Shown piece after piece: positions 48,334-57,397 of a DNA stretch of 64,000 nucleotides. Position 1 is the first letter of the stretch, and the number at the start of each line of letters is the position of its first letter. A program made the translations under genes and the position numbers. The DNA comes from Hyaloperonospora brassicae. Its lineage: Eukaryota; Oomycota; Peronosporomycetes; Peronosporales; Peronosporaceae. Under the pieces are notes generated by a model. It had not been told where the DNA came from, made no database searches, and saw only the letters and a program-made list of their open reading frames with translations. The stretch lies in contig CANTFL010001453.1 of NCBI GenBank assembly GCA_947650285.1, positions 99,860 to 163,859 of the forward strand, given 5' to 3'.

Positions 48334-50010
48334 ATGAACTTTCCCGTGCCAATGCTTGGCACTGTGCGCTCGCTGGAAGAGCTGGCGGACGAGCAGCTAC
48401 GGCAGCGTCGCTCCTTTATCATTGAGACGTACGGCTGCCAAATGAACTCGGCCGATTCCGAGATCGTGCGTGCAATTCTGCTGCGAGACGGCTACGTGCC
48501 CGCACGCACAGTGGAGACGGCGGACATTGTGCTGATCAACACGTGCGCCGTGCGTGAGAACGCTGAAGCCAAAGTGTGGAACCGTCTCGAGTCGCTGCGG
48601 CAGACGAAAGCCAAGCTCTTGCGCTTGAAACACAAGGACGTGCAGACGGTCGGCGTGCTGGGCTGTATGGCCGAGCGCCTCAAGACGAAGCTGCTCGAGT
48701 CCGACAAGATGGTCGACTTGGTCGTGGGCCCTGATGCGTACCGCGATATTCCCAATTTGCTGCGAGTGGTGCACGGCAGCGGCGAAGCTGCTGTCAATGT
48801 CCAGCTGTCGCTCGACGAGACGTACGCGGACATTGCACCCGTGCGTGCAGATCCTCACAGCCCATCGGCTTTCGTGTCGATCATGCGTGGGTGCAACAAC
48901 ATGTGCTCTTACTGCATTGTGCCGTTTACGCGTGGACGCGAGCGTAGCCGCATCATGAGCTCCATTGTCGACGAGGTGCGTGCGCTGAGTGATCAGGGCA
49001 TTAAGGAGGTTGTGCTGCTTGGCCAGAACGTCAACTCGTACCACGACAAGAAGTCTGAAGGTGCTGCGGAAAAAGGACGCGGCTACGTGTCGTCTGCTGG
49101 GTTCAGCAATATGTTTCGCTCTCGCGACGCACCTGGCTTCCGCTTTGCTGACCTGCTGGATGAAGTGTCACGCGTAGATTCCGAGATGCGGCTCCGCTTT
49201 ACATCGCCTCACCCCAAGGACTTTCCGAACGAAGTGCTGGACCTCGTGAATGAACGGCCCAACATTTGCCGGCAGATCCACATGCCGGCTCAAAGCGGCA
49301 GTACCACGGTGCTGAAACGCATGCGTCGTGGGTACTCGCGTATGGCCTATCTAGAGCTTCTGGACAACATGCGTGCTCGTATTCCTGGTGTAGCGATATC
49401 GTCCGACTTTATCGCTGGGTTCTGTGGTGAGACGGAAGAGGAGCACGCCGACACGATCTCACTGATGCGCCAGGTATGCTACGACCAGGCTTTCATGTTT
49501 GCCTACTCGGTTCGTGGCCGTACGCACGCGGCACACCATATGGTAGACGACGTGTCCCAAGAAGACAAGCTGCGGCGTCTGCGCGAGGTCATTGACACGT
49601 TCAGCGAGGTGGTCACGCGCAAGAACTACGTCGAGGACTCGGACCGTCTGCATGTTGTACTTGTGCAGGGCGCCAGCCGCCGGTCCACGGAGGATGACCC
49701 GAAGCTCACTGGTCTCACCGATACAGGCAAGCGCTGCGTGTTTCCCGACCAGAGAATGCCGGCCTCGCTACGTACTTTCGCCAAGCAGGCAGGCGAGTTG
49801 GCTCCTGACTTTCTTCCTCTGCAGAGTGTCGTAGCAGAGGGCATCCACGCTGCTCGTGGCGACTACGTGCTGGTACGCGTCTGCGAAGCTGGACGCCACA
49901 CCCTCCACGCCACCCCTGTGGCACGTACCACCCTGCAAGAGGTCGCACAACTCGTGCCGTCAGAGCTGCTTGGTGCGAGACCGCACTCGCTCGAAGCTCT
50001 AGAGCTCTAG
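48334..50010 (+). CDS. tRNA methylthiotransferase, CDK5RAP1/MiaB type
   Basis: 558 residues from ATG 48334, no intron in the main body. It adds a methylthio group to N6-isopentenyladenosine at position 37 of tRNAs, using two [4Fe-4S] clusters and SAM. All family signatures are present. The N-terminal UPF0004 domain has cluster cysteines C35 (TYGCQMNSADSE), C71 (NTCAVRENAE) and C111 (LGCMAERLK). The radical SAM motif is C187-x3-C191-x2-C194 (RGCNNMCSYCIVPFTRGRERSR). LGQNVNSY and HMPAQSGS also match, with a C-terminal TRAM-like region. Compared with bacterial MiaB there is a ~40-residue insert after VNSYHDKK (residues ~235-270). Eukaryotic CDK5RAP1 is mitochondrial; the presequence is not in this frame and may lie in an upstream exon at 48027. 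It is convergent with the prefoldin gene, stop to stop only about 96 bp. Confidence 0.93.
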   Translation: MNFPVPMLGTVRSLEELADEQLRQRRSFIIETYGCQMNSADSEIVRAILLRDGYVPARTVETADIVLINTCAVRENAEAKVWNRLESLRQTKAKLLRLKHKDVQTVGVLGCMAERLKTKLLESDKMVDLVVGPDAYRDIPNLLRVVHGSGEAAVNVQLSLDETYADIAPVRADPHSPSAFVSIMRGCNNMCSYCIVPFTRGRERSRIMSSIVDEVRALSDQGIKEVVLLGQNVNSYHDKKSEGAAEKGRGYVSSAGFSNMFRSRDAPGFRFADLLDEVSRVDSEMRLRFTSPHPKDFPNEVLDLVNERPNICRQIHMPAQSGSTTVLKRMRRGYSRMAYLELLDNMRARIPGVAISSDFIAGFCGETEEEHADTISLMRQVCYDQAFMFAYSVRGRTHAAHHMVDDVSQEDKLRRLREVIDTFSEVVTRKNYVEDSDRLHVVLVQGASRRSTEDDPKLTGLTDTGKRCVFPDQRMPASLRTFAKQAGELAPDFLPLQSVVAEGIHAARGDYVLVRVCEAGRHTLHATPVARTTLQEVAQLVPSELLGARPHSLEALEL

Positions 50011-50106
50011 TCAGTAGACAATCTGCAAACAGTACATACAGCTCATAGACACACAATTACGCCGAGAAAGAGGACTTATCGTTACTCTCGCCAGCCCTGC
50101 TCCGAT

Positions 50107-50654
50107 CTAATAAGTCGCGACGGCACCCCGGGCAGCTTCTGCAGCCTGCTTCTGCATCTCCATCTGCATGTTCGAGATCTGCACAGCAGTAGCAAGCAAG
50201 ACACGACACAGCGCGTGAGAACAAAGCACAAGGCCCATCTACACAGCTACATGGCCATACGTTGGTCCGAATCCCGACCGCCTCCTTCTCCGTGGCCTCG
50301 ATCTTCGTGGTCACTTTGCCCCTGTAAGCACGACAGACCACCGTCACGACTCCACACCCACTCCCTCAAGTCCCTACTGCCGTCATCGTATCCTTACAGC
50401 TCGTTGTTAATGAACTCGAGGCGTTTGCTGACGTTGCTCTTGGCCTCGTCCACGTCCTGCTTCAGCAACACGGGGCCCACGAGCTTGTACACCTTGGCCT
50501 CGTCGTCCAGCAGGTCCAGCTCCTTCTTCACCATGTCGTTCTCGTTGGCCTGCTGGGCGAACGTCTGCCGCTTCGTGGCCAGCACCTGCACCTCGTCCTG
50601 CAGCACTCGGTAGCGCGCCATCTCGGCCTCCACCTGCTCCTTCAGCGCCGCCAT
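50107..50654 (-). CDS. PFDN6: Prefoldin subunit 6
   Basis: Three-exon model, 129 residues: 50654-50398, 50321-50261 and 50178-50107. The introns are GTAAGG..TTACAG and GTATGG..GTGCAG. It is a beta-type prefoldin subunit of the hexameric co-chaperone that delivers unfolded actin and tubulin to the CCT/TRiC chaperonin. Seen: a first coiled-coil helix (KEQVEAEMARYRVLQDEVQ), conserved NENDMVKKELDLLDDEAKVYKLVGPVLLKQD (the beta hairpin region, close to human VKEELALLDGSNVVFKLLGPVLVKQ), and a second helix across the intron joins (INNELGKVTTKIEATEKEA and NMQMEMQKQAAEAARG). The length fits the family (about 130). Several in-frame residues exist upstream of 50654, but the alignment supports this ATG. 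Confidence 0.92.
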
Positions 50655-51931
50655 AATGTGGTCTCGCGTCGAGTTTTGGACGAGGGGTATTGATGAGTAC
50701 GATAAACGTAACCTTGTCGTGTGCTGCTGATGCTTTATGATGGGTTGGGCGTGCTCAGCATAATCCTGCGTCGTTTGCATCGATTTCGACTCGCGATAAA
50801 ACCCAGCGAGGGTGGGTTTGTCATGATCTGGAACAAAGCTCGACCACGAAGTATAGAAATGGCTGGGTCTTTCTGCACAAAGGCACCTAATGGATAGGAA
50901 GGACGGGTTTAGTTGCTGATAGATATGCCAATAGAAGCGCAATGACTCTTGGCTAGACGAGCCCTTTCATGTTCACTGTCATGTGGAAGAAGTGACAACT
51001 AAGTTTGCATACAACTTAGCTACATAATGATCGTCGACAAAGATCGAGCGTGACAATATCTGGAAGCAGTTGTCCTGCCCGTTGACATCGTCGAAGCTTA
51101 TAACGTGTCGATGTGGATCATTCGTTTTTACATTCGCACGACGAGTCGTATGTTATATTACTCGAGTTTTCCACAAAGCCAGTCGTCATTTGATCTCGAT
51201 CGGTGCGTACTGATTTACGACACATCCAAGAGGATTTTCTGATAAAATATTGCCGAGAACGAGCTCATCCTTTCTATAAGCGTAGAAAAAACGCTGCTCA
51301 ACAATATCAGACTTTGCCAAGCGTCGAAAGCAGTGGTTGCCATGCGTTTGCACCTGATCATGCGTTTATGCCCTCGATTGCTATGTGCGAAACACATTGC
51401 TGTGAGCCAAAGCTGTTGCATGTAATGCATTCGCATCCAGACTCGACTGCGCCTACTAGAAGCAAGTCCATATGTCTTGCTACGACTGGCAAAGAAGAAA
51501 GTCATCCGTATTTAGGTTTGCCAAGCAAGCATGCATGTACATATCCGCAAGATGTTGTTGCCGTCTGCAATACAGCTTTACGCACGATGCACTGCCCAAC
51601 ATACTGTAGGAGCGTCGAAGGTACGAACTGGTATCAGAAACGTTTTGGCCCTTGGCATGAATAAAGCACCTGACTACACAGCTCGTTGCAAAGCATCTGG
51701 TACCACTACCAGCGGCGAAATCTGCGGTCGTTATAGCGAGTAAAAGCTTCGGCGGCCACGAAATGCACTGCGCGTCAGACGCGCGTACACAATCAGTGCA
51801 CCAGCCCACCATAAGTTCACGCACGTGACTGCACACAGGGACGCGTAGCCTCTCAACCAGTACCTTTGCGCCATCAGCAATGCACATACTTCATCAGGTT
51901 GCGCCCCGTGCCCATCAATACTGCGTGCGCC
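50655..51931. other. Intergenic region; no gene seen
   Basis: AT-richer than the flanking genes. A 153-residue frame at 51203-51664 has no ATG-supported, family-like sequence and looks random. Confidence 0.6.
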
Positions 51932-53163
51932 CTAGTCGTCTCCACCGTCAATGTCATCGGGCTCGTACTCGTCAAACTCGTCACCTTCGCAGACCGACGC
52001 ATCGCTGCCTTCCGCTGCTTCAGATATAGCAGCGGCTTCAGCTTCAGCTTCAGCGAGCGACTCCTTGTGCATCCCGATGGCCGTATTGTACATGCCCAGG
52101 TACATCTCATCAGAAACGTCCTCTTTCGTTGCAGCAGGCTCCGAAAGCTCATTCAGCTCTTTCTCAATCCATTCATAAGCACCGACCGTGTCGATCCAAA
52201 CGCCAATGTGCTGCGAAACATACACGAACGCCTCTTCAATGGACCCTCGCGTAGCATCCTTGATGTCCTCCACGTACTCCATCACTTGAAAAAACGTTTC
52301 GTGGTAAGCAATGACCACAGCAATGAACGGGTTCAGTCGAAACGCCTTGCGAAACGCTGCTTGCACGACCTCCTCGGACGATCCTTCTTCTTCCAGTACC
52401 TCCCACGACACGTACTCGATGATCACTTGGCAGTACGCTAGTACCGCCGAATCCAGATCCTGTTGCTGTTCGATCAGAGCCCGTGCCTCCAGACCCCGAC
52501 CTTCGTCCACCAGCGCACACGCGAGTCCCTCTCGCGACCGAAACGAGTCCGTCTTGTCTAAGCTCATGCACAGCTCGTAGTTCTGGATGCCGCGGTTGCA
52601 CATGCCAGCGTCGCAACAAGCAGCAGCAAGTTGTTTCAACAGACTGCAACGAAACAAACAAACAAACACGCAGACGCCGCAGTCAGCCACGTTAGCGCGA
52701 CAATGACAGCAGCACAACGACCATCAATCTCTCGATCGTACCCGACGTAGTCCTTCGTATCCTCGTGCTCTGCCAGTCGCCCTTCCTGCAGCACCTCTTC
52801 ATACAAATCGAACGTCTCCACCGGCTTCGGGTACTCGTTGCCCAGTTCGTCCAACTCACCTGCTGCAATCTTCGCCAGCAGCGCAGCCGGTCGAGCCGCG
52901 CCCTTGAGTCGCCACTGCGACGGGGACGTTGGTCCTTTGCGCGCGGGGGCTTTCGGCGCCACCGGATGTGTCGGGAACGCGCGCAGCTCCTGCAGCTTGC
53001 GGTCCACTAACCGCTGGAGCTGCACGACGCGCATGCGCCGCAGGTTCTTGTGCTTCTTCTCCTTGCGGGACTCCATACCGTTCGCACATGTCTGGGCGAA
53101 CGCCTGCAGAGCGCAGGCGTTCGACGAGCGGCCGCTCTTCCGCTTCTTCGGCTTGCCACCCAT
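51932..53163 (-). CDS. TPR-like protein with basic N-terminus and acidic C-terminus
   Basis: Two exons: 53163-52742 and 52643-51932, 377 residues. The intron runs GTACGA..GTTGCAG, with exon ends GTCGG and T giving a phase-2 join. The N-terminus is lysine/arginine-rich (GGKPKKRKSGRSS; ESRKEKKHKNLRRMR), typical of nucleolar targeting. The middle is helical, with a TPR-like pair (LLKQLAAACCDAGMCNRGIQNYELC, then LDKTDSFRSREGLACALVDEG). A further helical region with FRLNPFIAVVIAYHETFF follows, and the last 30 residues are very acidic (DEFDEYEPDDIDGGDD). A chaperone-like or ribosome-assembly role would fit the charge pattern but is inference. It is divergent from mL54 with 218 bp between start codons. 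Confidence 0.75.
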
Positions 53164-53180
53164 GTGGAGCACCTGCAGCC

Positions 53181-53285
53181 CCGTGATCAATTATGAGGGT
53201 ATTATTCGTTTACACTGCTCGATCGAGGGCGGCGTCAGTGGAGGCAAACGAGTGATCAACTATGAGGGACGTATCAGTTTACACA
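53181..53285. promoter_or_regulatory. Duplicated ~33-bp motif in a divergent promoter
   Basis: GTGATCAA.TATGAGGG...TAT..GTTTACAC occurs at 53181-53214 and again at 53252-53285, direct orientation, 71 bp apart. It lies between the start codons of the TPR-like gene and mL54. It contains the palindrome TGATCA. Confidence 0.7.
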
Positions 53286-53381
53286 TCCCCTCCACCGCAG
53301 GACTCCTGTCAAAGCGCATTTCGACCTTCCGCCACCAGTGCGTGCGGGACGGCGTGTGTTGGAAGTCTGCGAGCAGACGAA

Positions 53382-53732
53382 ATGCTGGCGACGACGTGGC
53401 GACTCGCGGGCCGCTGCAACGCGAATTGCACGACGACGGGCGTGCGGTCGTTTGCGGCCAAGGGAAAGGGCGGAGCTGCTGCCGTCGAGGAGGCCGTGGA
53501 CCTGACAAAGGTCGTGCCGACGAACATACTCAAGGACGGCACGCACCCGAGTCTGCTGGACAGAGCCGAGTACCCCGCGTGGCTCTTCACGCTGCTGGAC
53601 CCGCAGCTCACGCTCGGGGAACTGGAGCGCACGGGCTTTGACAATCTCGAGATGGAGGCCCAGCACCGCTACATTGTGCTGCTCAATCGTCGGTCCGTGA
53701 AGGCAGCTAATGCGGAGAAGGCCAAGAAGTAA
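53382..53732 (+). CDS. MRPL54: Mitochondrial large ribosomal subunit protein mL54
   Basis: 116 residues from ATG 53382. Residues 1-27 look like a mitochondrial presequence (MLATTWRLAGRCNANCTTTG.RSFAAKGKGG). The body matches the mL54/L37 family: VDLTKVVPTNILKDG, SLLDRAEYPAWLFTLLDPQLTLGELE, and the C-terminal YIVLLNRRSVKAANAEKAKK (LNRR.IK..N is the usual end). The protein sits in the mitochondrial 54S/39S subunit. An in-frame extension to 53262 exists but would bury the presequence, so the internal ATG is preferred. It is convergent with LSM5 (300 bp between stops). Confidence 0.9.
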   Translation: MLATTWRLAGRCNANCTTTGVRSFAAKGKGGAAAVEEAVDLTKVVPTNILKDGTHPSLLDRAEYPAWLFTLLDPQLTLGELERTGFDNLEMEAQHRYIVLLNRRSVKAANAEKAKK

Positions 53733-54031
53733 AGCACGTGCGGTCGGCTACACGGGCGCCCGCAGCAAGGACGACGAGAGGGGTTACATGCAGTTGGATG
53801 GCGACAAGAAGAGAATAGAGACGAGTGTTTGGTCGTGGGTGCCTCTCGTCGTGTCATTCGTGGGTGCAAACGAGCAGCGCAGGTCGCCACGAGATCGTTC
53901 TGGTCTCGTTTTGTCGACGTCATGTCTGTTGCTGCACAGGTTAGAGCCAATGCGTAGCGCACTCCCGTTGCTGTCGTTCTCATCGGACACGACAAAGCCA
54001 TCGGTGTTGCCACGTTGCCAGCAACAACTGC

Positions 54032-54769
54032 CTAAGATGTAGTCGGGAATCCTCCAGGCACGAGCTGCAGCAGGCACAACAGACGTCCGTCCGTCCGTCG
54101 CAGCACACGATTAGTCACGAGACGCGGACACGACATCGGTGGGCGAGCGAGTGAGTGCAACGGCCGCGTACCAGACAGACGTTGTTGCCGTTCAGCAGCA
54201 CCTGGTCCAGTTTCACCTCACGCTTTCCCTCTGGAGTGATTTCACTGCAACCCCATACGAAGCAGTCAGCATACCGGCCGTCTCGCACGTTCAGTCTGCA
54301 ACGATCCCAACGTCTTTGTGTCCATCTGCGCAACAACGTACAACTCAGTGACGTCGTCCAGCACCATGTCTAGAGCACGAAGTCACACGCATGAGCAGCA
54401 GCACAGATGAACAGCGGTCGGTCACTCCCTCGTGTATCTGATTGGGCTGTAGCACCACCGCGCACGAGCCACGACAGACTACTGAACGACTATCTCTCTG
54501 CATCACTCACTGACATAGTCGTCGAATCCGCGAAGCGTTCCGAGGAACTCCTTGTCGCCTTTCATGACGATCCAGAGCTTCGAGCCAATGCACTTGTCAA
54601 TGAGCTCTGCGCATCAGATACACAGCGCACAACACCACAACACAGCACACCACCGCAGAGCACACAGCACACCACAACACAACGGCGTCAGTGTCGTTCT
54701 GCACACGGACGCCAAGGAACAGACGTCGTCGCGGCGCTCACCGAGCGGCAGGATGCGGCCTTGGGACAT
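54032..54769 (-). CDS. LSM5: U6 snRNA-associated Sm-like protein LSm5
   Basis: Five very short exons, 85 residues: 54769-54742 (28 bp), 54606-54511, 54369-54342 (28 bp), 54244-54172 and 54064-54032. All introns are GT..AG (GTGAGC, GTGAGT, GTACGT, GTACGC donors) and every join restores family sequence. Joined, the protein reads through [51 protein letters not shown] and [18 protein letters not shown], which is the Sm1 and Sm2 fold with the RNA-contacting FDDYVNMVL and LNGNN motifs. LSm5 is part of the LSm2-8 ring that binds the U6 snRNA 3' end, and of LSm1-7 in mRNA decapping. The length matches LSm5 (about 90). Plain ORF finding misses this gene because no exon exceeds 96 bp. Confidence 0.95.
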
Positions 54770-54864
54770 GGTGTGTGATCGCGTGCGGACGACTGATTGC
54801 TTTTGTGGTGTACCGCACACCACTCTTTGGTGCGCCACACCAAACTACTCCGCCCTCCGCCGCG
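54770..54864. promoter_or_regulatory. 95-bp divergent promoter, LSM5 / carnosine methyltransferase
   Basis: Only 95 bp separate the two start codons. The spacer carries interleaved inverted copies of GTGTGG and CCACAC: TTGTGGTGTACCGCACACCA, then GGTGCGCCACACC. These could be a shared regulatory palindrome. Confidence 0.6.
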
Positions 54865-56330
54865 ATGGAGCACGACCCCGAGGAACAAGAGCACTACAAG
54901 TCGGTGCTGCTGTCGTTCCGCGAGTATGAGGCGTTCATGATGCGCGAGATCTACAGGCGGAAGAAGCACATGCAGTCCATGCCCATCGACATGCAGCGGC
55001 GCCTGCCGCAGTCCTCCACGCTCCGCAATCTCCACCACTTTGTCAACGCGGCGCACTATAACCAGGTCTTCTTCGAGCGCGTGGTGCAGGCGCAGCTCGA
55101 GACGGGACCGGCCTATGACCTGCCCGTTGTGACGCCCAAGACGCCGCTGCAGAGTCCTCCACGCCACTTTTCCAAGCTCAAGAGCACGTTGCACCAGTTC
55201 GTGCGCGACTGGTCCGATGAGGTGCGTCGCCATATGGACGTGGAATGTTGAATGGCAACTGAATGGATGACACGATCGCTGCCGTCGCTGTGCTCAATGA
55301 TGTGAACGTACGTGGTGCTTGCTGCTCTAGGGCAAGAAAGAGCGTGATATGTGCTACACCCCCATCATCAAGGAACTGCGTCGCGTCTTGCCGACGAGTG
55401 CAGACAACCCGTAGGGACATTTCATGGTCCTGCTGGTTCTTCACGTGCCAACCAGACGCCTTGCTAACGTTTTACTGCGCGTTGGATTGTTGGCATGCAG
55501 AACCGATCGACCTCGAGTGCTGCTGCCTGGAGCAGGATTGGGACGACTGGCACTGGAGATTGCTTCGAAGGGCTACGCGGCTCAGGGCAATGAGTTTTCG
55601 TATCAGATGCTGTTTGCAAGCAACTTCATCCTCAACTGGTAGGCTCGCCATAGTGTTCACTTTGTTCGTCGCTGTGGTCTGACGCACGGTGCGCTGTCCA
55701 TTTGTGTCGTTAGGGTGACGCAACCACTGCAGTTTGAGATTCACCCGTGGATCCACAACCCATCGAATGCGCTGACGGTCACGGATCTGTTGCGCCCAGT
55801 GGCGATTCCGGATGTAGCACCGGCAGAGCTGTTGGGTCTCAACTCTGGGGCAGCGATGCCCATCGACTTTTCGATGTGTGCCGGCGAGTTTTTGGAGGCG
55901 TACGCGAACGACAAAGGTGGTCCACATATCCCGTTTTGTCGACAGAAACGTGGAGACTGACTGACGTGTGCCATCTTATGCTGCAGAATGTTGGGACTGC
56001 ATTGTGACGTGCTTCTTCATCGATGCCGCACCAAACGTGATCGAGTACATTGCAGCGTTCGATCGTTTGCTCAAGCCTGGTGGCTACTGGATCAATCTGG
56101 GTCCCCTGCTTTACCACTGGCAAGACGGTAGCGGTGGCGATGACGAGCGCTATGAGCAGTCAGTCGAGCTCTCGTACGAGGAGATCAAACACGTCATGAG
56201 CACGTACAACTTTCGCATTCAGAAAGAGTCGCAGCGCGAGTGTCTGTACACGGACAACGTCAAAAGTATGATGAGGACGGTCTATAACTGCGCCTTCTTT
56301 ACGGCCATTAAGGAGATTGGACGCGTCTAG
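54865..56330 (+). CDS. Carnosine N-methyltransferase (N2227/CARNMT1 family)
   Basis: Five-exon model, 373 residues: 54865-55221, 55331-55410, 55501-55638, 55714-55916 and 55987-56330. Introns are GTGCGT..CTCTAG, GTAGGG..ATGCAG, GTAGGC..CGTTAG and GTGGTC..CTGCAG, in phase throughout. Family features: N-terminal helical [38 protein letters not shown]; the SAM-binding loop [20 protein letters not shown] followed by [49 protein letters not shown]; and [17 protein letters not shown]. In animals the enzyme methylates carnosine to anserine and also modifies protein His. The substrate in this organism is unknown. It is divergent from LSM5 with 95 bp between ATGs. Confidence 0.94.
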
Positions 56331-56492
56331 AGCAGCTGCAGTTGATGACAGAGAAGGACGTTTGAAGCGGAGGAGTGGTGTCGACTGCTGCTGCATCGGT
56401 GTACGTCGCTTGGTCCTGTTGTTTGTGCCTTCCTGCTTCTACTGGGACAGCCTCACGCTTTCACTCCGTACAGTCCGTCGCCGCATATCTGC

Positions 56493-56690
56493 TCAGCTGA
56501 GATCGTCGTCGTCAAAGTCGTCGGCCAGTGGCTTCATCGCCGCTGCGTGCACTGGCACTTCGTCGCCCATGCGCTCCATCTCTGAGGTTTCTTCCACGTC
56601 CATTTCGCTCTCCATCTGGCGCTTGAGGCGCGCGTGCAGCTGCTTGGACTGCGCCGACTCGGCGTTCTTTTCTTTCGGTGGCGTCTCCAT
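56493..56690 (-). CDS. Small acidic protein, unknown
   Basis: 65 residues from ATG 56690 (in frame back to 56744 as well). It begins METPPKEKNAESAQSKQLH with a Lys/Arg/Glu helix and ends in the acidic LADDFDDDDLS. The composition is that of a helical adaptor or complex subunit. It may also be the last exon of a longer gene, since the in-frame upstream residues ISVIGPN look plausible. It is convergent with the methyltransferase gene (162 bp). Confidence 0.4.
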   Translation of the reverse strand: METPPKEKNAESAQSKQLHARLKRQMESEMDVEETSEMERMGDEVPVHAAAMKPLADDFDDDDLS

Positions 56691-56801
56691 ATTGGGACCG
56701 ATGACGGAAATGCCAGCGGTCGTACAGGTTGATGTGCACCACATGGATATGTATCATCACGGGCCCGCACCATTCCAATCTTGACAGGCGAAAACTGCTT
56801 T

Positions 56802-57059
56802 TTAGTGAAACTGTGTTGATGGGATCAGACTAGGCTTGCTTTTTTCTTTGTCACGTAGAGCCGCAATGCGGTACCCTATAGTGGGACTCAGTCGAGCAGT
56901 TGATGTGTGATCATGGAAACCACGGGTCCGGACAAGTTCTTGTTTTATTGGACTGATGAAAAAACCATTTTGGCGACCCATCGAAAGCGTTTGATCGGCC
57001 ACTGAAATGTTTTGGCTCCACGCATAACAACCTTCAGCGAACGAAGTATCGGCAGCCAT
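56802..57059 (-). other. 85-codon frame, uncertain
   Basis: It opens with ATG at 57059 and reads AADTSFAEGCYAWSQNIS to QFH. It has no recognisable domain and lies next to retroelement debris. It could be a transposon protein fragment or chance. Confidence 0.2.
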
Positions 57060-57189
57060 GTAAGATCGTTTTTACACTATATCTACATGAGGTTTCCTAT
57101 CACTTGAGAATATACACTTCCAGATTTGCGACTTGGTACGCAGACGCATCATCGTGGTAGGAGGAAGGGTGCCAACAGCTCACGCGCAC

Positions 57190-57395
57190 TGTAACGGGGC
57201 AGCCCGTTACATGGAATTGTCATTTGAGAAACAATGACAATAAAGAATATTAAGTTGAATATTCTTTGAACAATATCATCAATAGTGGTGATATTGGTGA
57301 AGCGACCAAAGGGTCTGCTCATTGGTTGATATCTTGACGATATCAACCCACCAATCGCCGCAGGACGCGCGCAATGAGTGGTGACGAGACGTCAC
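57190..57395 (+). repeat. Truncated solo LTR, same family as 8147-16133, opposite orientation
   Basis: It starts TGTAACGGGGCAGCCCGTTACATGG and follows the reverse complement of 8147-8541 (TTGATATCTTGACGATATCAACC; CGCCGCAGGACGCGCGCAATGAG) until GACGTCAC, where it is cut off. The last ~190 bp of the LTR are missing. The next element's LTR starts within three bases. Confidence 0.88.
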
Positions 57396-57397
57396 TT

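Noticed and set aside
51203..51664. 153-codon plus-strand frame in the prefoldin/TPR intergenic region
   Set aside because: His/Cys-rich random-looking translation with no motif; opposite-strand frames are equally long.
54407..54778. 123-codon plus-strand frame over LSM5
   Set aside because: Covers LSM5 exons and introns antisense; the threonine/glutamine repeats come from a CACA-rich intron.
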